64,000 bases of DNA. It comes from Herpetosiphon llansteffanensis (GTDB lineage Bacteria > Chloroflexota > Chloroflexia > Chloroflexales > Herpetosiphonaceae). Each line of letters opens with the position of its first letter. Position 1 is the stretch's first letter. The stretch covers positions 247,809-311,808 of the forward strand of contig NZ_PUBZ01000081.1 of the NCBI RefSeq assembly GCF_003205875.1, given 5' to 3'. The notes beneath the pieces were generated by a model. That model saw nothing but the letters and a program-made list of their open reading frames with translations, was not told the origin of the DNA and ran no database searches. The translations under genes and the position numbers were made by a program. This document shows, in pieces, positions 1 through 9,146 of the stretch.

Positions 1-1
1 C

Positions 2-52
2 ATACACAATCCTTACATCCAGATCAAAAGAATTGCCTTTAAAGACGAATAA
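2..52 (+). CDS. Possible C-terminal tail of an upstream gene (partial)
   Basis: One frame is open from the window edge to a TAA at 50-52 and reads as 16 plausible residues (IHNPYIQIKRIAFKDE). Nothing identifies the family, because the rest lies outside the window. It would be the plus-strand gene convergent with the SUKH-3-like gene. The call rests only on an open frame and ordinary amino-acid composition, so it could be chance. Confidence 0.3.
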   Translation: MHNPYIQIKRIAFKDE

Positions 53-176
53 GCATGCCTCAGCATTTCACCAATGCAAACGAATTTCAAAAATTGCTCA
101 AAATCTGTGATTTTGCTTCGTTAAATGGGGCGTTGATGGCCGATAGTGGTGCCTCGTTAATTCAGGGGGTGAGGAT

Positions 177-209
177 GGCTTGATTGAATGCAGGTGAATC
201 AATCAAGCC
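177..209. terminator. Hairpin downstream of the SUKH-3-like gene
   Basis: An 11-bp inverted repeat, GGCTTGATTGA (177-187) and TCAATCAAGCC (199-209), encloses an 11-nt loop. It lies just past the stop of the minus-strand gene and past the possible plus-strand tail, so it may serve both. There is no clear U-run on either side, so termination is inferred from position. Confidence 0.4.
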
Positions 210-228
210 GCAGAATTGATTATTGCGA

Positions 229-753
229 TCAATTTTGAGGTTTCTGCAGGCGAGGAGCCGCTAAACCAGTCTCATTATGTTTTTGAAACCAGCTGCTCCC
301 TGCGTACAACGTTGGATAGCGAATTCCAAGGATTAATACATCCAAGGCATCATCGACTATCCGCCCATAGTAGAGCATATTCAGGGGAGTGATGCTATAG
401 ATGCCACCATCTGCGTCCATGAGGATGCCCGACTGATAGTCATCGCCACCAATTGGGCAGAGGCTAATCTGGAAGTGCTGTTCATAAAATGCCATATTTT
501 TTCGATCATATTCCTCAGCTTCAGGCTGAAATATGCTTGCAATCGGCGTATACCTGCGCGCTTCAATCAACTGCGGATAAACGGTTAATCCGCCAAAAGC
601 CCGCATGAATGTATCAACGATCGGTGACCATTGATAGTTATACTGTTCACAATTAGCCCGCCAGTGATCAACATCAATATGACGTTTAGGAAACCAGCCT
701 GCATCGATACATGCTTGGCGCGTTTGTGGATGCTTAAGCCATTGTTCAATCAT
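229..753 (-). CDS. SUKH-3-like immunity family protein
   Basis: The 174-residue product has the hallmark SUKH-3 start: an N-terminal AGWFPKRHID segment followed by a helix and the F-GGL-V strand (about residues 20-60). SUKH-superfamily proteins are typically immunity proteins that neutralise polymorphic toxins, or general stress partners in the cytoplasm. No toxin gene is visible beside it, so its partner may lie off the left edge, or this may be an orphan. The ATG at 753 is preferred; a TTG at 765 would add four residues, but neither has an ideal ribosome-binding site. It is divergent from the gene at 861. Family assignment rests on motif resemblance read by eye. Confidence 0.65.
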   Translation of the reverse strand: MIEQWLKHPQTRQACIDAGWFPKRHIDVDHWRANCEQYNYQWSPIVDTFMRAFGGLTVYPQLIEARRYTPIASIFQPEAEEYDRKNMAFYEQHFQISLCPIGGDDYQSGILMDADGGIYSITPLNMLYYGRIVDDALDVLILGIRYPTLYAGSSWFQKHNETGLAAPRLQKPQN

Positions 754-860
754 AATGCGACCCAAATCCTAAAATTCATCGATCTTTCGTTGCTGCATAA
801 CCTACCTATGCTTATGATACACTTAAGTTTGTATATCCGAAGAGTAGCGAGGAAGCAGCA

Positions 861-1271
861 ATGGGAATGAGACAGATTAAGGTTAATCGGAATATTGTAT
901 TTTATACCTTGATGATTCGGACATGGACGCTTTCAGACCCGCAACTCAATCGCTCACTCTATCTTGATGATCGCGAGAATCAAGAGCTGTTTATCCGTCA
1001 TTTTATCCAAGCCGAATTTGCGCCCGCCACGAATCCTGCGGAGGTTCGCGCCCAATATCACATGAAAGAATCGCTGCGTTATTGTCTCAATGTCTATGAT
1101 GATCGCATGGATTATGATTTCAGTAAGGTCTGGAGTCAACTCATTGAATTTACGCTTTCGCCGACTGATCGCTATGGCTTTTTATGCCATGCGTGGGAGC
1201 TGCTTTTTCCTGACGAGCCGTGGCAGATGGATGCATTAACCATGAGCTGGTATGTTGAGGTTACCCAATAA
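861..1271 (+). CDS. Hypothetical protein, 136 aa
   Basis: No family is recognised. The product is soluble, without signal peptide or membrane segment. It is rich in aromatic and acidic residues, with a repeated Y/F-D pattern in the middle (YDDRMDYDFSKVW near residues 78-90). The ATG at 861 follows GAGGA with a 7-nt spacer, which supports the start. The gene is divergent from the SUKH-3-like gene and followed at once by a hairpin, so it appears monocistronic. The function cannot be inferred from context. Confidence 0.7.
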   Translation: MGMRQIKVNRNIVFYTLMIRTWTLSDPQLNRSLYLDDRENQELFIRHFIQAEFAPATNPAEVRAQYHMKESLRYCLNVYDDRMDYDFSKVWSQLIEFTLSPTDRYGFLCHAWELLFPDEPWQMDALTMSWYVEVTQ

Positions 1272-1276
1272 ACAAA

Positions 1277-1304
1277 ACCTGCCATGTGCTAAACAATGGC
1301 AGGT
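1277..1304. terminator. Intergenic hairpin, likely bidirectional terminator
   Basis: ACCTGCCAT (1277-1285) pairs with ATGGCAGGT (1296-1304) around a 10-nt loop. It sits between two convergent genes that end at 1271 and 1335. The downstream sequence is only moderately T-rich. Confidence 0.55.
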
Positions 1305-1334
1305 CAAATTGATCTGTTTTACAGAGCTGATAGT

Positions 1335-1814
1335 TTAGGCTTGCGGTGGCTGTTCAACGATAATCGCATCGTTGCCAAACGAGCGCACCTGCTCAACTGG
1401 TAGCAGGCTGCGACCGCGCAAATCTTGAAAGAAGCCTTGTTTAATTTGGTAGCCAAGGATTGTGCCGCGCTCATCAATTGATAAATCGGCAACGGTGCCA
1501 ATCTGGGTTCCATCAACCGTGATGATGGTTGTGCCAGTAATTTGATGCGCTTGTTTAATCAGCGCAGCCAATTCAGGATCTTCTTTGATTGTTGTATAGA
1601 GCGGATCGCCACTCACCAACGCAACATCACCAAGGCTAATCACCTGTTCCCAGCGAATGACCCGGGCGCTCGATAACAAGCCACCAATATCGATCAGTAG
1701 GGCGACAACCCGTGTTGGTGGTTGATCGAGCACAACATCTTGCACGCTGGCGATGCGCTCGCCGGTTGCTTGAGCGATGACTGGTTTGCCAAACAAGCTA
1801 TTGACCGTGTACAT
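1335..1814 (-). CDS. PRC-barrel domain protein (two PRC repeats)
   Basis: The 159-residue protein looks like two tandem PRC-barrel modules. The first (about 1-75) has the G-x-x-V/I-A-x-V-x-D pattern after the opening strand. The second (about 85-155) has TVDGTQIGTVADLSID and a closing LLPVEQVRSFG segment. PRC barrels are small beta folds that bind partners in photosynthetic reaction centres and RNA-processing proteins, and also occur as stand-alone stress proteins. ATG at 1814 sits 8 nt after AAGGAG and is chosen over an upstream TTG at 1820. The role in this cell is unknown. Confidence 0.8.
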   Translation of the reverse strand: MYTVNSLFGKPVIAQATGERIASVQDVVLDQPPTRVVALLIDIGGLLSSARVIRWEQVISLGDVALVSGDPLYTTIKEDPELAALIKQAHQITGTTIITVDGTQIGTVADLSIDERGTILGYQIKQGFFQDLRGRSLLPVEQVRSFGNDAIIVEQPPQA

Positions 1815-2061
1815 ACACAAAACTCCTTGTAGCTAGGTTGATTGTTCTGAAGCAACTGCAAAGCACATCCCATTCCAAGGACAAGCGTTGGGATGCGACT
1901 CCATTGACAGCGCTGCTGTACCTGCCTATCATTCTTGTGCGCATCATGTTCGATCGAGCTAGATTGAATGCTGCTCAGCGTTGCGGCTGCTTAATCCGCT
2001 GCATTTTTCTGGCCTATTCGCATCGCCATATGCCTATGGCGATCAGCGAGAAAGTATTGGC

Positions 2062-3222
2062 ATGACCTTCGTCTTCTTCGCGCTCGTCTTCGTGCTGTAT
2101 GGCAGTATCAACCTGTATATTGGTCGGCGGACATGGCAATGGCTGCATGCCATAGCTCCCCAGCAGATTCCGCGCTGGCTTTTTTGGACAAGCTTTTGGC
2201 TCTTGGCCAGCACCCCATTTCTGAGCCGCTTCATCGCTGGCCGCGTACCTACTAGCCTCATGGCGCTGCTTACGCCCATCGGTGGCTATTGGATGAGTAT
2301 TTTTGTCTATGCAGGTATGGTGCTGGGCATCGTTGATCTGATGCGCTTGATTTTGCGCTTAACTGGGAGCGCTTCCAATAACGTAGGCTATTCGCGGCGC
2401 ACCATGCTTGCGACTGGTGCGACCGTCATTGTGCTGCTGCTGGGCATCATTGGCTATGGCACATGGCGCGCCCGCACGCCTGTGGTGGCCGAATATACGC
2501 TCACTGTGCCCAAACAGGCAGGGCCGAACCGTGAATTAAGCATCGTTTTGGTGTCGGATACCCACCTTGGCTATAGCAATGGCGCAAGTCGGGTGCAAGC
2601 AATGGTAACCATGGTCAATCAGCTCAAGCCCGATCTTGTGCTGATTGCTGGCGATATTATTGATGACGATTTGCAACCATTTAATGATCAAGCGATGGCT
2701 AGCGAGCTAAGCAAGCTTGAGGCGCGGCTGGGCATTTACGCAATTATGGGCAATCACGATGTGCGCGCCGATGAACTGGCCTTCTTTCGTGCAGAGCTAG
2801 CTGAGGCTGGCATTCAGATGTTGGTTGATGAGTGGGTCACGATCGATAATAGTTTGCTGTTGGTTGGCCGCGATGATATTGGCGGGCCACGAACCTCGGG
2901 CGCTGTGGTTGGCGTGCCTTTAACCGAAATTCTGCAAGGCGCTGACCGCTCGTTACCGCTGCTGATTATGGATCACAATCCAAACCGCTTTGATGATTCG
3001 GTTGCTGCTGAAGCAGATCTGCAAGTGTCGGGGCATACCCACGCTGGGCAATTATTTCCCTTCACCTTGATTACGGGCCTCAGCTATGAGCAACAATGGG
3101 GCCAATTGAGCAAAGGCCCAAGCAACTTGGTGGTTTCATCGGGCTTTGGCACGTGGGGGCCGCCAATTCGGGTTGGCACGGTTCCCGAAGTTGTGCATAT
3201 TAAGCTACGTTTTGAGCCATAG
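2062..3222 (+). CDS. Membrane-anchored metallophosphoesterase (YkuE-like)
   Basis: The 386-residue product starts with about four hydrophobic segments (roughly residues 1-150). A calcineurin-like phosphoesterase domain follows, with all metal-ligand motifs visible: VSDTHLG, AGDIIDDD, GNHD and SGHTHAGQ. Such proteins hydrolyse phosphomono- or diesters at the membrane surface, and some act on lipid-linked substrates. The frame is open from a TTG at 1981, but the ATG at 2062, where the first membrane segment begins and a GAGAAAG lies upstream, is the more natural start. It stands alone, convergent with the GH130 gene. Confidence 0.85.
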   Translation: MTFVFFALVFVLYGSINLYIGRRTWQWLHAIAPQQIPRWLFWTSFWLLASTPFLSRFIAGRVPTSLMALLTPIGGYWMSIFVYAGMVLGIVDLMRLILRLTGSASNNVGYSRRTMLATGATVIVLLLGIIGYGTWRARTPVVAEYTLTVPKQAGPNRELSIVLVSDTHLGYSNGASRVQAMVTMVNQLKPDLVLIAGDIIDDDLQPFNDQAMASELSKLEARLGIYAIMGNHDVRADELAFFRAELAEAGIQMLVDEWVTIDNSLLLVGRDDIGGPRTSGAVVGVPLTEILQGADRSLPLLIMDHNPNRFDDSVAAEADLQVSGHTHAGQLFPFTLITGLSYEQQWGQLSKGPSNLVVSSGFGTWGPPIRVGTVPEVVHIKLRFEP

Positions 3223-3291
3223 ACCAAGCGATAACTTGAGGTAGGTTTGAGTCCTAAACCCAGGTTTTTTACATCCAGCCGTAATGCCATT

Positions 3292-3341
3292 AAAGACCAT
3301 TAACCATTGAAGCCAGAAGCTCGCAATGGTTAATGGTCTTT
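3292..3341. terminator. Strong bidirectional hairpin
   Basis: An 18-bp perfect inverted repeat (3292-3309 with 3324-3341) around a 14-nt loop ends in CTTT/AAAG at the arm bases. It lies between convergent genes ending at 3222 and 3443, as expected for a shared terminator. Confidence 0.7.
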
Positions 3342-3442
3342 GATCGCTCCGGAACAAAGGCTCATAGCTCATTTGAGCACCGCATGGATGCCATGGTGGC
3401 ATGAGAACCCCACACCATCCCAAGCTGTCCGGATCAACGATG

Positions 3443-4408
3443 TTAACGGGTCTCTGGTGGGAGGCCATAGATCGTCAGCCAATCAAGAATCTGGCGAATA
3501 CTGCCAATCGCAACTGCAATACAGCTATCGGCAGCCCCATAATAGACATGTAAGGTGTCGCCATCCGGCAGGACGGTCACGCCACAGGGGAAAATCACAT
3601 TGGGGACATCACCATGGCGTTCATACTCCGTGTCGGGACTCAAGACCCATGGTTCGCCACGCCACAGACAACGCTCAGGATGGTCGGTATCGAACAGGGC
3701 TACGCCAATTCGATAGAGACAGCCACCAGGCGTTATCCGAACCCCATGATAGATCATCAACCAGCCTTCCTCGGTGGCGATCGGTGGTGGTGATAAACCA
3801 ATTTTGTTGGCATCCCACCATGCGCCTTTGCGGGCCTCAAGCAGGCAGTAATGTTGCCCCCAATGGCGTAAATCTGGTGAGAGTGACATCCAAATATGCG
3901 ACCCTTGTGCGCCAATCGGGCGATGAATCATCGCCCATAATCCGTTAATCCGCACCGGAAAGAGTGCAGCATCTTTATTTTCGGGCTGCATCACCACTCC
4001 ATAGCGGGTAAAGGTCTTGAAATCGGTTGTTGTTGCCAAAGAAACGCCCGGGCCACCAGTCGCATACGAGGTATAGACCACCGCATAGGCCGCTAATTCC
4101 TCAAGATAGGTAATGCGCGGATCTTCAATGCCCCACTGTTCTTCAGGATACCGCTGCGGATCAGGCGCAAAGGTTGGGTGGGCATCAATTTGCCAGGTAT
4201 CAAGCCCATTGGCTGAGCGCGCTGCACAGAAATGCGAATGCCCACGCCGATCTTCAACCCTGCATAATAACAAGGTTGTTCCATCGGCAAGGATGGTTGC
4301 GCCTGGGTTAAACACACTATTAATCGGGTATGGCCAATCGCTGGCTTGTAAAATCGGGTTGGCTGGATGGCGGGTGAAAAGATCAAGTCGATTCTGCTGG
4401 ATCATCAT
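3443..4408 (-). CDS. Glycoside hydrolase family 130 phosphorylase
   Basis: The 321-residue protein has the five-bladed-propeller signature of GH130: NPGA near residue 34, CRVEDRRGHSHF, the GIEDPRIT motif near 93 and an MIYHGV segment near 218. GH130 enzymes phosphorolyse or hydrolyse beta-1,4- or beta-1,2-mannosides. The exact linkage cannot be told from sequence alone. It is the last gene of a minus-strand cluster, 28 nt after the glycosyltransferase fusion, a common pairing in which one enzyme builds and the other recycles a mannose-containing oligosaccharide (an inference). Two adjacent ATGs at 4408 and 4405 are both possible; the ribosome-binding site is weak, suggesting coupled translation. 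Confidence 0.88.
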   Translation of the reverse strand: MMIQQNRLDLFTRHPANPILQASDWPYPINSVFNPGATILADGTTLLLCRVEDRRGHSHFCAARSANGLDTWQIDAHPTFAPDPQRYPEEQWGIEDPRITYLEELAAYAVVYTSYATGGPGVSLATTTDFKTFTRYGVVMQPENKDAALFPVRINGLWAMIHRPIGAQGSHIWMSLSPDLRHWGQHYCLLEARKGAWWDANKIGLSPPPIATEEGWLMIYHGVRITPGGCLYRIGVALFDTDHPERCLWRGEPWVLSPDTEYERHGDVPNVIFPCGVTVLPDGDTLHVYYGAADSCIAVAIGSIRQILDWLTIYGLPPETR

Positions 4409-4436
4409 TTATTCCAAACTGTCTCGCCATGAGACA

Positions 4437-6791
4437 CTACAATGGTCTTGATAAACGAAGATCCCGAGGTGGAATCAGATTCATACCAATCCGCGTTGGG
4501 GGAACGACGCTGGCTTCAGTGCTCGTCGTCGTTCCATGACTGATTGGTAGCGTCAGCGTTTGAATCGTCAATCGGCTGATTAAAAAGGCGAGGGTTGATT
4601 CAGCACCCTGATTTTGATTAATCCGATCAATTTCCAGCCCATCAGCACACCCACCGGTGCGTGGATCATAGAGGGCTACGCCTGCATCATTGTGGCCGAG
4701 AAACCAATAAAAGGCATGCTGCGCTTCATCGTACCACCATGAATCACCGGTATTTTCAAAGGCTGCACATGCTGCCAGCACGGTTGCCTGCGCTTCAATT
4801 GGCTGTTGATCGTAGTGCGCTGGCGCTTGGCCACGCTGGAAAAACCCATGCGAGCCAATCGGTTTGAAATGGTCAGCCTCAGGCCGCTGAATTGTACAGA
4901 GCCATGTCAAGGCCGTTAATCCAGCCGCAACCATATCTGGGCGCTGAAGGGTTTGACCACTGACGATTAATGCATGCGGCAAAACCGCATTATCATAGGT
5001 CAGATGATCATCAAACCATTCCCAATCCGGCCCACGGGCTGCTTGAAAGCGGGCCAATAATTGTTCAGCGAGGTGCAATTGGCTCGCCATAACTGTGCGA
5101 TCGCCAGGAAACCGTTGACGATAGGCGGCGAGCCCCAACAATGCTAAGGCCCATGGCCGTGGGTGGGTCAGCTGGGTTACCGCTGGAAGTGCGAAACGAA
5201 GGAGCCGTTGCGCAACGCCGCACAAGCCCGGATCATGGCTCTGGGCGAGCACCGTGCCAAGTGCCCAGATACTGCGCGCATGCGCATCCTCCGAGCCTGT
5301 CGCTTCTAACCATTGCCGATTTGCCCCCATAAAGTTGCGAAAGCGTTGGGTCTCTGGATTAAAGGCATACCAGAGAAACGCTAAATAGCGCATTGCTAGG
5401 CGCTGAGCCTGTGGTTCTTGGATGGGGTCGAGCAGCATCGTGGCAATCAAGGCCCGCGCATTATCATCGGTCGCATAGCCTTCGTGATGATTGGGAATCG
5501 TTAAGATCGCATGTTGGATCAAGCCCATATCGTCGGTCATGGCGATCAGATGATCAAGACACAACGGCGGAATAATCGGCGAAGCGGGCATAATTGGCTG
5601 ATTGGCGAGCACGAGCACTGGCTGGAGACGATGCGTCTGTGCCTGCATAAAACTGCGCATATAGTGCGTAGCAACAACCGACCAAAGCATCGTGCGTCCG
5701 CGCTGATAGGCATGTTGGCGGATGGTTTGACGCAGCTGGGGTTCGGCTAAAAGCGTGTTAACCTGCTCAGCGAGCATTGCTGGATCATGAAATGGAACCA
5801 GCATGCCACCACCATGGGCCAAGAGTTCGGTTGCATACCAATAGGGTGTCGAGACAATCGCCTTCCCTGCCCCAATCGCATAGGCTAACGTCCCCGATAC
5901 GCTTTGTTCTTGGGTATGATAGGGCGTGATATAAATATCAGCTGCACCCATATACATAGCTAAGTCGCTCGGACTGACAAAGTGATCGTGAAACCGCACA
6001 TGCGCTTGAATCCCAAGCTGCTCAACGACTGCTTGCAGCATCTCGCGATAGGCCTCGCCAAAGGTTTGACGAACCGTTGGATGGGTTGTTCCAACAATTA
6101 CATACAGCACCTGTGGATGCTGTTTGATCAGGGACGGCAACGCATGTAAAACATCTTCAATTCCTTTATTTGGCGAAAGCAAGCCGAAGGTAAGCAGAAC
6201 CTGCTTGCCAGTCAGATTCGCGTGTTGTTTATCCTCATCGCCATCACGAAATGGCAAATCAGGAATGCCATGGGGAATACAATCAATCTGCGCTAATGGA
6301 ATACCGTAGATTGTCTGCATCAAATCGACCGCATGCGAACTCATCACGATAATTCGTTGTGAGCGCTGCGCAAGCTCCCACAGAATCGTATGTTGATCGG
6401 TGGTTGGTTCACGTAACACCGTATGCAAGGTAGTTACGATCGGAATCGTGATGGCACGAATAAGCACGAGCAGATTACGCCCTGATGCCGCACCAAAAAT
6501 CCCATATTCGTGCTGAATACACACAAGGTCATACGAACTCAAACGAATAAAATCGGCAGCTTGGGCATAACTATAGGGGTCATCCTGATCAATCGTAAAG
6601 ACGACTGAATCGGGGTAGTCATAGCCGGCAGCAGTATCGTTCATCGCCATGACATCGATCGTGCTCTGCGGATAGGCCTCGAGCAAGGCCATGCGTAAAT
6701 CGGTGGTATAGGTTGCAATGCCACACTGGCGCGGGGCATAATTGCCAATGATTAAGATTGAGCGCATCGATGAATACTGTGGTGTAGCCAT
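4437..6791 (-). CDS. GT4 glycosyltransferase fused to a helical toroid domain
   Basis: The 784-residue protein has two parts. Residues 1 to about 395 form a GT-B family 4 glycosyltransferase: an N-terminal GNYAPRQCGIATYT motif, IQHEYGIFG near 93, TFGLLSPNKGIEDVL near 203 and a YITPYHTQEQ-SGTLAYAIGAGK donor-site segment. Residues about 410-750 look like an alpha/alpha-toroid of the kind found in GH88/AGE-type proteins (for example YATDDNARALIA, SEDAHARSIWALG). Neighbouring GH130 suggests mannosyl transfer, but the donor is not proven. The start has a strong AGGAGG 6 nt upstream. It is the fifth gene of the minus-strand cluster. Confidence 0.85.
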   Translation of the reverse strand: MATPQYSSMRSILIIGNYAPRQCGIATYTTDLRMALLEAYPQSTIDVMAMNDTAAGYDYPDSVVFTIDQDDPYSYAQAADFIRLSSYDLVCIQHEYGIFGAASGRNLLVLIRAITIPIVTTLHTVLREPTTDQHTILWELAQRSQRIIVMSSHAVDLMQTIYGIPLAQIDCIPHGIPDLPFRDGDEDKQHANLTGKQVLLTFGLLSPNKGIEDVLHALPSLIKQHPQVLYVIVGTTHPTVRQTFGEAYREMLQAVVEQLGIQAHVRFHDHFVSPSDLAMYMGAADIYITPYHTQEQSVSGTLAYAIGAGKAIVSTPYWYATELLAHGGGMLVPFHDPAMLAEQVNTLLAEPQLRQTIRQHAYQRGRTMLWSVVATHYMRSFMQAQTHRLQPVLVLANQPIMPASPIIPPLCLDHLIAMTDDMGLIQHAILTIPNHHEGYATDDNARALIATMLLDPIQEPQAQRLAMRYLAFLWYAFNPETQRFRNFMGANRQWLEATGSEDAHARSIWALGTVLAQSHDPGLCGVAQRLLRFALPAVTQLTHPRPWALALLGLAAYRQRFPGDRTVMASQLHLAEQLLARFQAARGPDWEWFDDHLTYDNAVLPHALIVSGQTLQRPDMVAAGLTALTWLCTIQRPEADHFKPIGSHGFFQRGQAPAHYDQQPIEAQATVLAACAAFENTGDSWWYDEAQHAFYWFLGHNDAGVALYDPRTGGCADGLEIDRINQNQGAESTLAFLISRLTIQTLTLPISHGTTTSTEASVVPPTRIGMNLIPPRDLRLSRPL

Positions 6792-6820
6792 GCCACACCT
6801 CCTCTACTAACGTGAAGCAA

Positions 6821-7285
6821 TCACCCTGCGAGCGCAGCGTATTGGTAGTGACGCAATTGTTCAATCCGTGGCAAAAGGTTATCAAGCTGATGTTCCCAGC
6901 CCACATCCCAAGCCCGAATCGCGGCAATCACCTGCACCGGTGGCGTACATGTTTGAGCAGTCGGATGCCAAGCCTGATAGCGAATAGTCGGCGGGAGCAG
7001 CACCCATTGGCTAAAGTAGCCTAACAGGTAGCGCAAGGCCATAAAGCCTGTCCAGCCTGCGATCGCATTCCCCTGCATCTGAGGGCTCATCCAGCGCTGC
7101 GTGAAGGTTCCAAAATGATTCGGCTCAGCAAAGATCAGGGGATGGATCACCAGTGGATGATCCTGCTGACTAAACCCAAACAGCAGACAGCGTAGGTCAT
7201 CGGTAACTGGAACGGGATGTGGATAGGAATCAATCCCAACCTGAAAATAGTGCTGATGATCGGGTGTAAACCAATGACTATCCAT
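6821..7285 (-). CDS. Hypothetical protein, 154 aa
   Basis: No family is recognised. The protein is soluble, rich in His, Trp and Pro, with no membrane span. Start ATG 7285 follows AAGGGG with a 6-nt spacer. It lies 29 nt upstream of the glycosyltransferase fusion and 41 nt downstream of the XisI-like gene, all on one strand, so it is probably co-transcribed with them. Function is unknown. Confidence 0.65.
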   Translation of the reverse strand: MDSHWFTPDHQHYFQVGIDSYPHPVPVTDDLRCLLFGFSQQDHPLVIHPLIFAEPNHFGTFTQRWMSPQMQGNAIAGWTGFMALRYLLGYFSQWVLLPPTIRYQAWHPTAQTCTPPVQVIAAIRAWDVGWEHQLDNLLPRIEQLRHYQYAALAG

Positions 7286-7326
7286 CGATAGCCCCTTTCT
7301 TGAATGATCGGGAGCACCATAGGCAT

Positions 7327-7638
7327 TTAGGGCATGCGCAGATCAGCAAGCGGGAAAACCTGCAAAATACGGGTGGCAGGAATCCCCGCAGCGATGAGGC
7401 GTTCAGGAATTCCATGGATCGTGTGATCACAATGAATCCAAACGCGCTCATCGTAATAGGCGATATGCACCAGACACTGATGAATCCGATGGTGACCATG
7501 CCAACCAGCAATCACCAGCATGTACTGATGTTGCTGGCGATCAAACACGGTTTGTACGGTACACGCGCCCAGCGTATCAGGACATGGCATTGCCATCAGG
7601 ACGGTTTCGATGAGCGTGGTGGGCGAAAAGGCCACCAT
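7327..7638 (-). CDS. XisI-like protein
   Basis: This 103-residue product matches the XisI (fdxN-element excision controlling factor) pattern: a central strand ending in GWHGHHRIHQCLVHI, then YYDERVWIHCDHTIHGI and ERLIAAGIPATRIL. In cyanobacteria and Chloroflexota, XisI copies are widespread and usually follow xisH. No XisH relative is seen here, so the link to element excision is doubtful and a general partner-binding role is possible. ATG 7638 follows an AGGGGG site. It lies inside the kinase/GT/GH130 cluster. Confidence 0.75.
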   Translation of the reverse strand: MVAFSPTTLIETVLMAMPCPDTLGACTVQTVFDRQQHQYMLVIAGWHGHHRIHQCLVHIAYYDERVWIHCDHTIHGIPERLIAAGIPATRILQVFPLADLRMP

Positions 7639-7668
7639 AACGAACCCCCTTCCGTAACAGTCGTTGGG

Positions 7669-7941
7669 TTAGCGAATGCTCGGTTTCGATGGCAGCGGAT
7701 CGTTTGGCCATTGATTCAAATGGGTGGGTGGGTGGTTGTAGAGTGTGCGATACTCATGATATTGCCAAGCAATGAACCGCAGCGCGAACCCACTCAGCAT
7801 GATAAGCACGATTGCCATGATCATATGCCACAGGGGAATGTTCAGCTCACCAATCGTCACGTGTGGTTGTGGGCTTGCAGTACCCAACAGCATCAGCCCA
7901 CCAAGCAGGCTCAGCCAGAGCAAAACATAACGTTTTTTCAT
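7669..7941 (-). CDS. Small two-span membrane protein
   Basis: The 90-residue protein has two hydrophobic segments (about 5-22 and 38-58) and a basic/polar tail. Its ATG (7941) overlaps the stop of the upstream histidine kinase by 4 nt and follows GGGAG by 6 nt, so the two are translationally coupled. It may assist or report to that kinase, but no family is recognised. Confidence 0.75.
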   Translation of the reverse strand: MKKRYVLLWLSLLGGLMLLGTASPQPHVTIGELNIPLWHMIMAIVLIMLSGFALRFIAWQYHEYRTLYNHPPTHLNQWPNDPLPSKPSIR

Positions 7942-9146
7942 AGGGTGCTCCCGTGAATACCAGCAATGCTGGGAGAGTTCACCAGCATTGCTGAAAGATG
8001 TTCCGGTAGGCGGGTTGGCCGAACACTACAGGGAAACTGGATGGTGATCGTTGTTCCATGATCAACCGTGCTGGCAATCGTGATACTCCCCTCGTGTTGC
8101 TGGATGAGTGCTTGAACAATTGCCAAGCCAAGTCCTTGGCCAATCCTTGCCGCCCCATGGGGATCAGCTGTGTCAAAAAATGGCCGAACAATCTGCACAA
8201 GGTTATCGGCGGAGATTCCTACCCCATAATCCTGAATGGTGATCTGCCCATCAGCAGCGAGGGTGATGCTAATTTCACTATGCATACCACTATAGTGCAG
8301 GGCATTCAGCAAGAGATTCTGAAAAACTTGGACTAAGCGCCCATAATCACCCTCAATCCATACGGCGACATCGGGCACCCGTAACATCAACAAATGCGCA
8401 GCTCGCATGCCTTGCATGGCTCCAACGACTGTTCGTAGCACAGCGCTCAGTTCAAGCGAACGCCGTTGAATCGGCCCTAGATCGTGGGTCATCAGCGTGC
8501 TATCAAGGAGCGTCGGTACGAGCTGACCGACATGAATCGCTTGCATTCGCATCGTATTAATCATCTGCCGTTCGCGCAGGGGTATGCCACCCCATGTAGC
8601 AACGCGTCGCGCAAATAAGTCGATATAGCCGAGCAAAATACTCATGGGCGTTTGGAGTTCATGGATCGCAATTGCCAAGTGATGTTCAATCTGATGGGTT
8701 GTATCAAGCGCCACTGCCAGCGTCCTGGTGAGCGTTTGGACATGATCTTCTGCCGCTAATTGCGCCACACGGGTACGGCTATAGTCGAGTGTTCGCTGAA
8801 AAAGTGCTGGGGTAAGTTCATCATCGAACAGCGTGGCATGAACCCCGCCATGCAGTCCAGCGCTCAGGCTGTGATCATCGGCGTTTGGGGCCGAGAGAAT
8901 CAGCGGATAGGTTGATGCATAATCAGACAGCGTTTGGATGATCATGCGGTCATTATCCGTCAGTGGCAGCCGCAGCAGAATAACATCGATCCGCCGAGTT
9001 GCCAGCATACTCAGGCCATGGTGGAGGTCGGCTACCGTAATCAAGCGATACTGGACGCTTCGAATTGCCGTAATGGTCGCTGCAATCAGGGGTATGCTCT
9101 GCCCATCATGGTCAATTAATAAGATCTGCATCTCATTTGGCTTCAT
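7938..9146 (-). CDS. Receiver-like domain histidine kinase
   Basis: The 402-residue protein begins with a receiver-like domain (about 1-120; LLIDHDG near the start, but no clear canonical phospho-Asp motif, so it may be degenerate). A HisKA domain follows with H-box IHELQTPM (about residue 178). The HATPase_c domain has NLLLNALHYSG (N box), DYGVGIS (G1) and GQGLGLAIVQ (G2). It autophosphorylates and should pass phosphate to an unlinked response regulator. The frame is open from 9233, but ATG 9146 has AGAGAGG 8 nt upstream and starts right at the receiver fold. It heads the six-gene minus-strand cluster. Confidence 0.85.
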   Translation of the reverse strand: MKPNEMQILLIDHDGQSIPLIAATITAIRSVQYRLITVADLHHGLSMLATRRIDVILLRLPLTDNDRMIIQTLSDYASTYPLILSAPNADDHSLSAGLHGGVHATLFDDELTPALFQRTLDYSRTRVAQLAAEDHVQTLTRTLAVALDTTHQIEHHLAIAIHELQTPMSILLGYIDLFARRVATWGGIPLRERQMINTMRMQAIHVGQLVPTLLDSTLMTHDLGPIQRRSLELSAVLRTVVGAMQGMRAAHLLMLRVPDVAVWIEGDYGRLVQVFQNLLLNALHYSGMHSEISITLAADGQITIQDYGVGISADNLVQIVRPFFDTADPHGAARIGQGLGLAIVQALIQQHEGSITIASTVDHGTTITIQFPCSVRPTRLPEHLSAMLVNSPSIAGIHGSTL

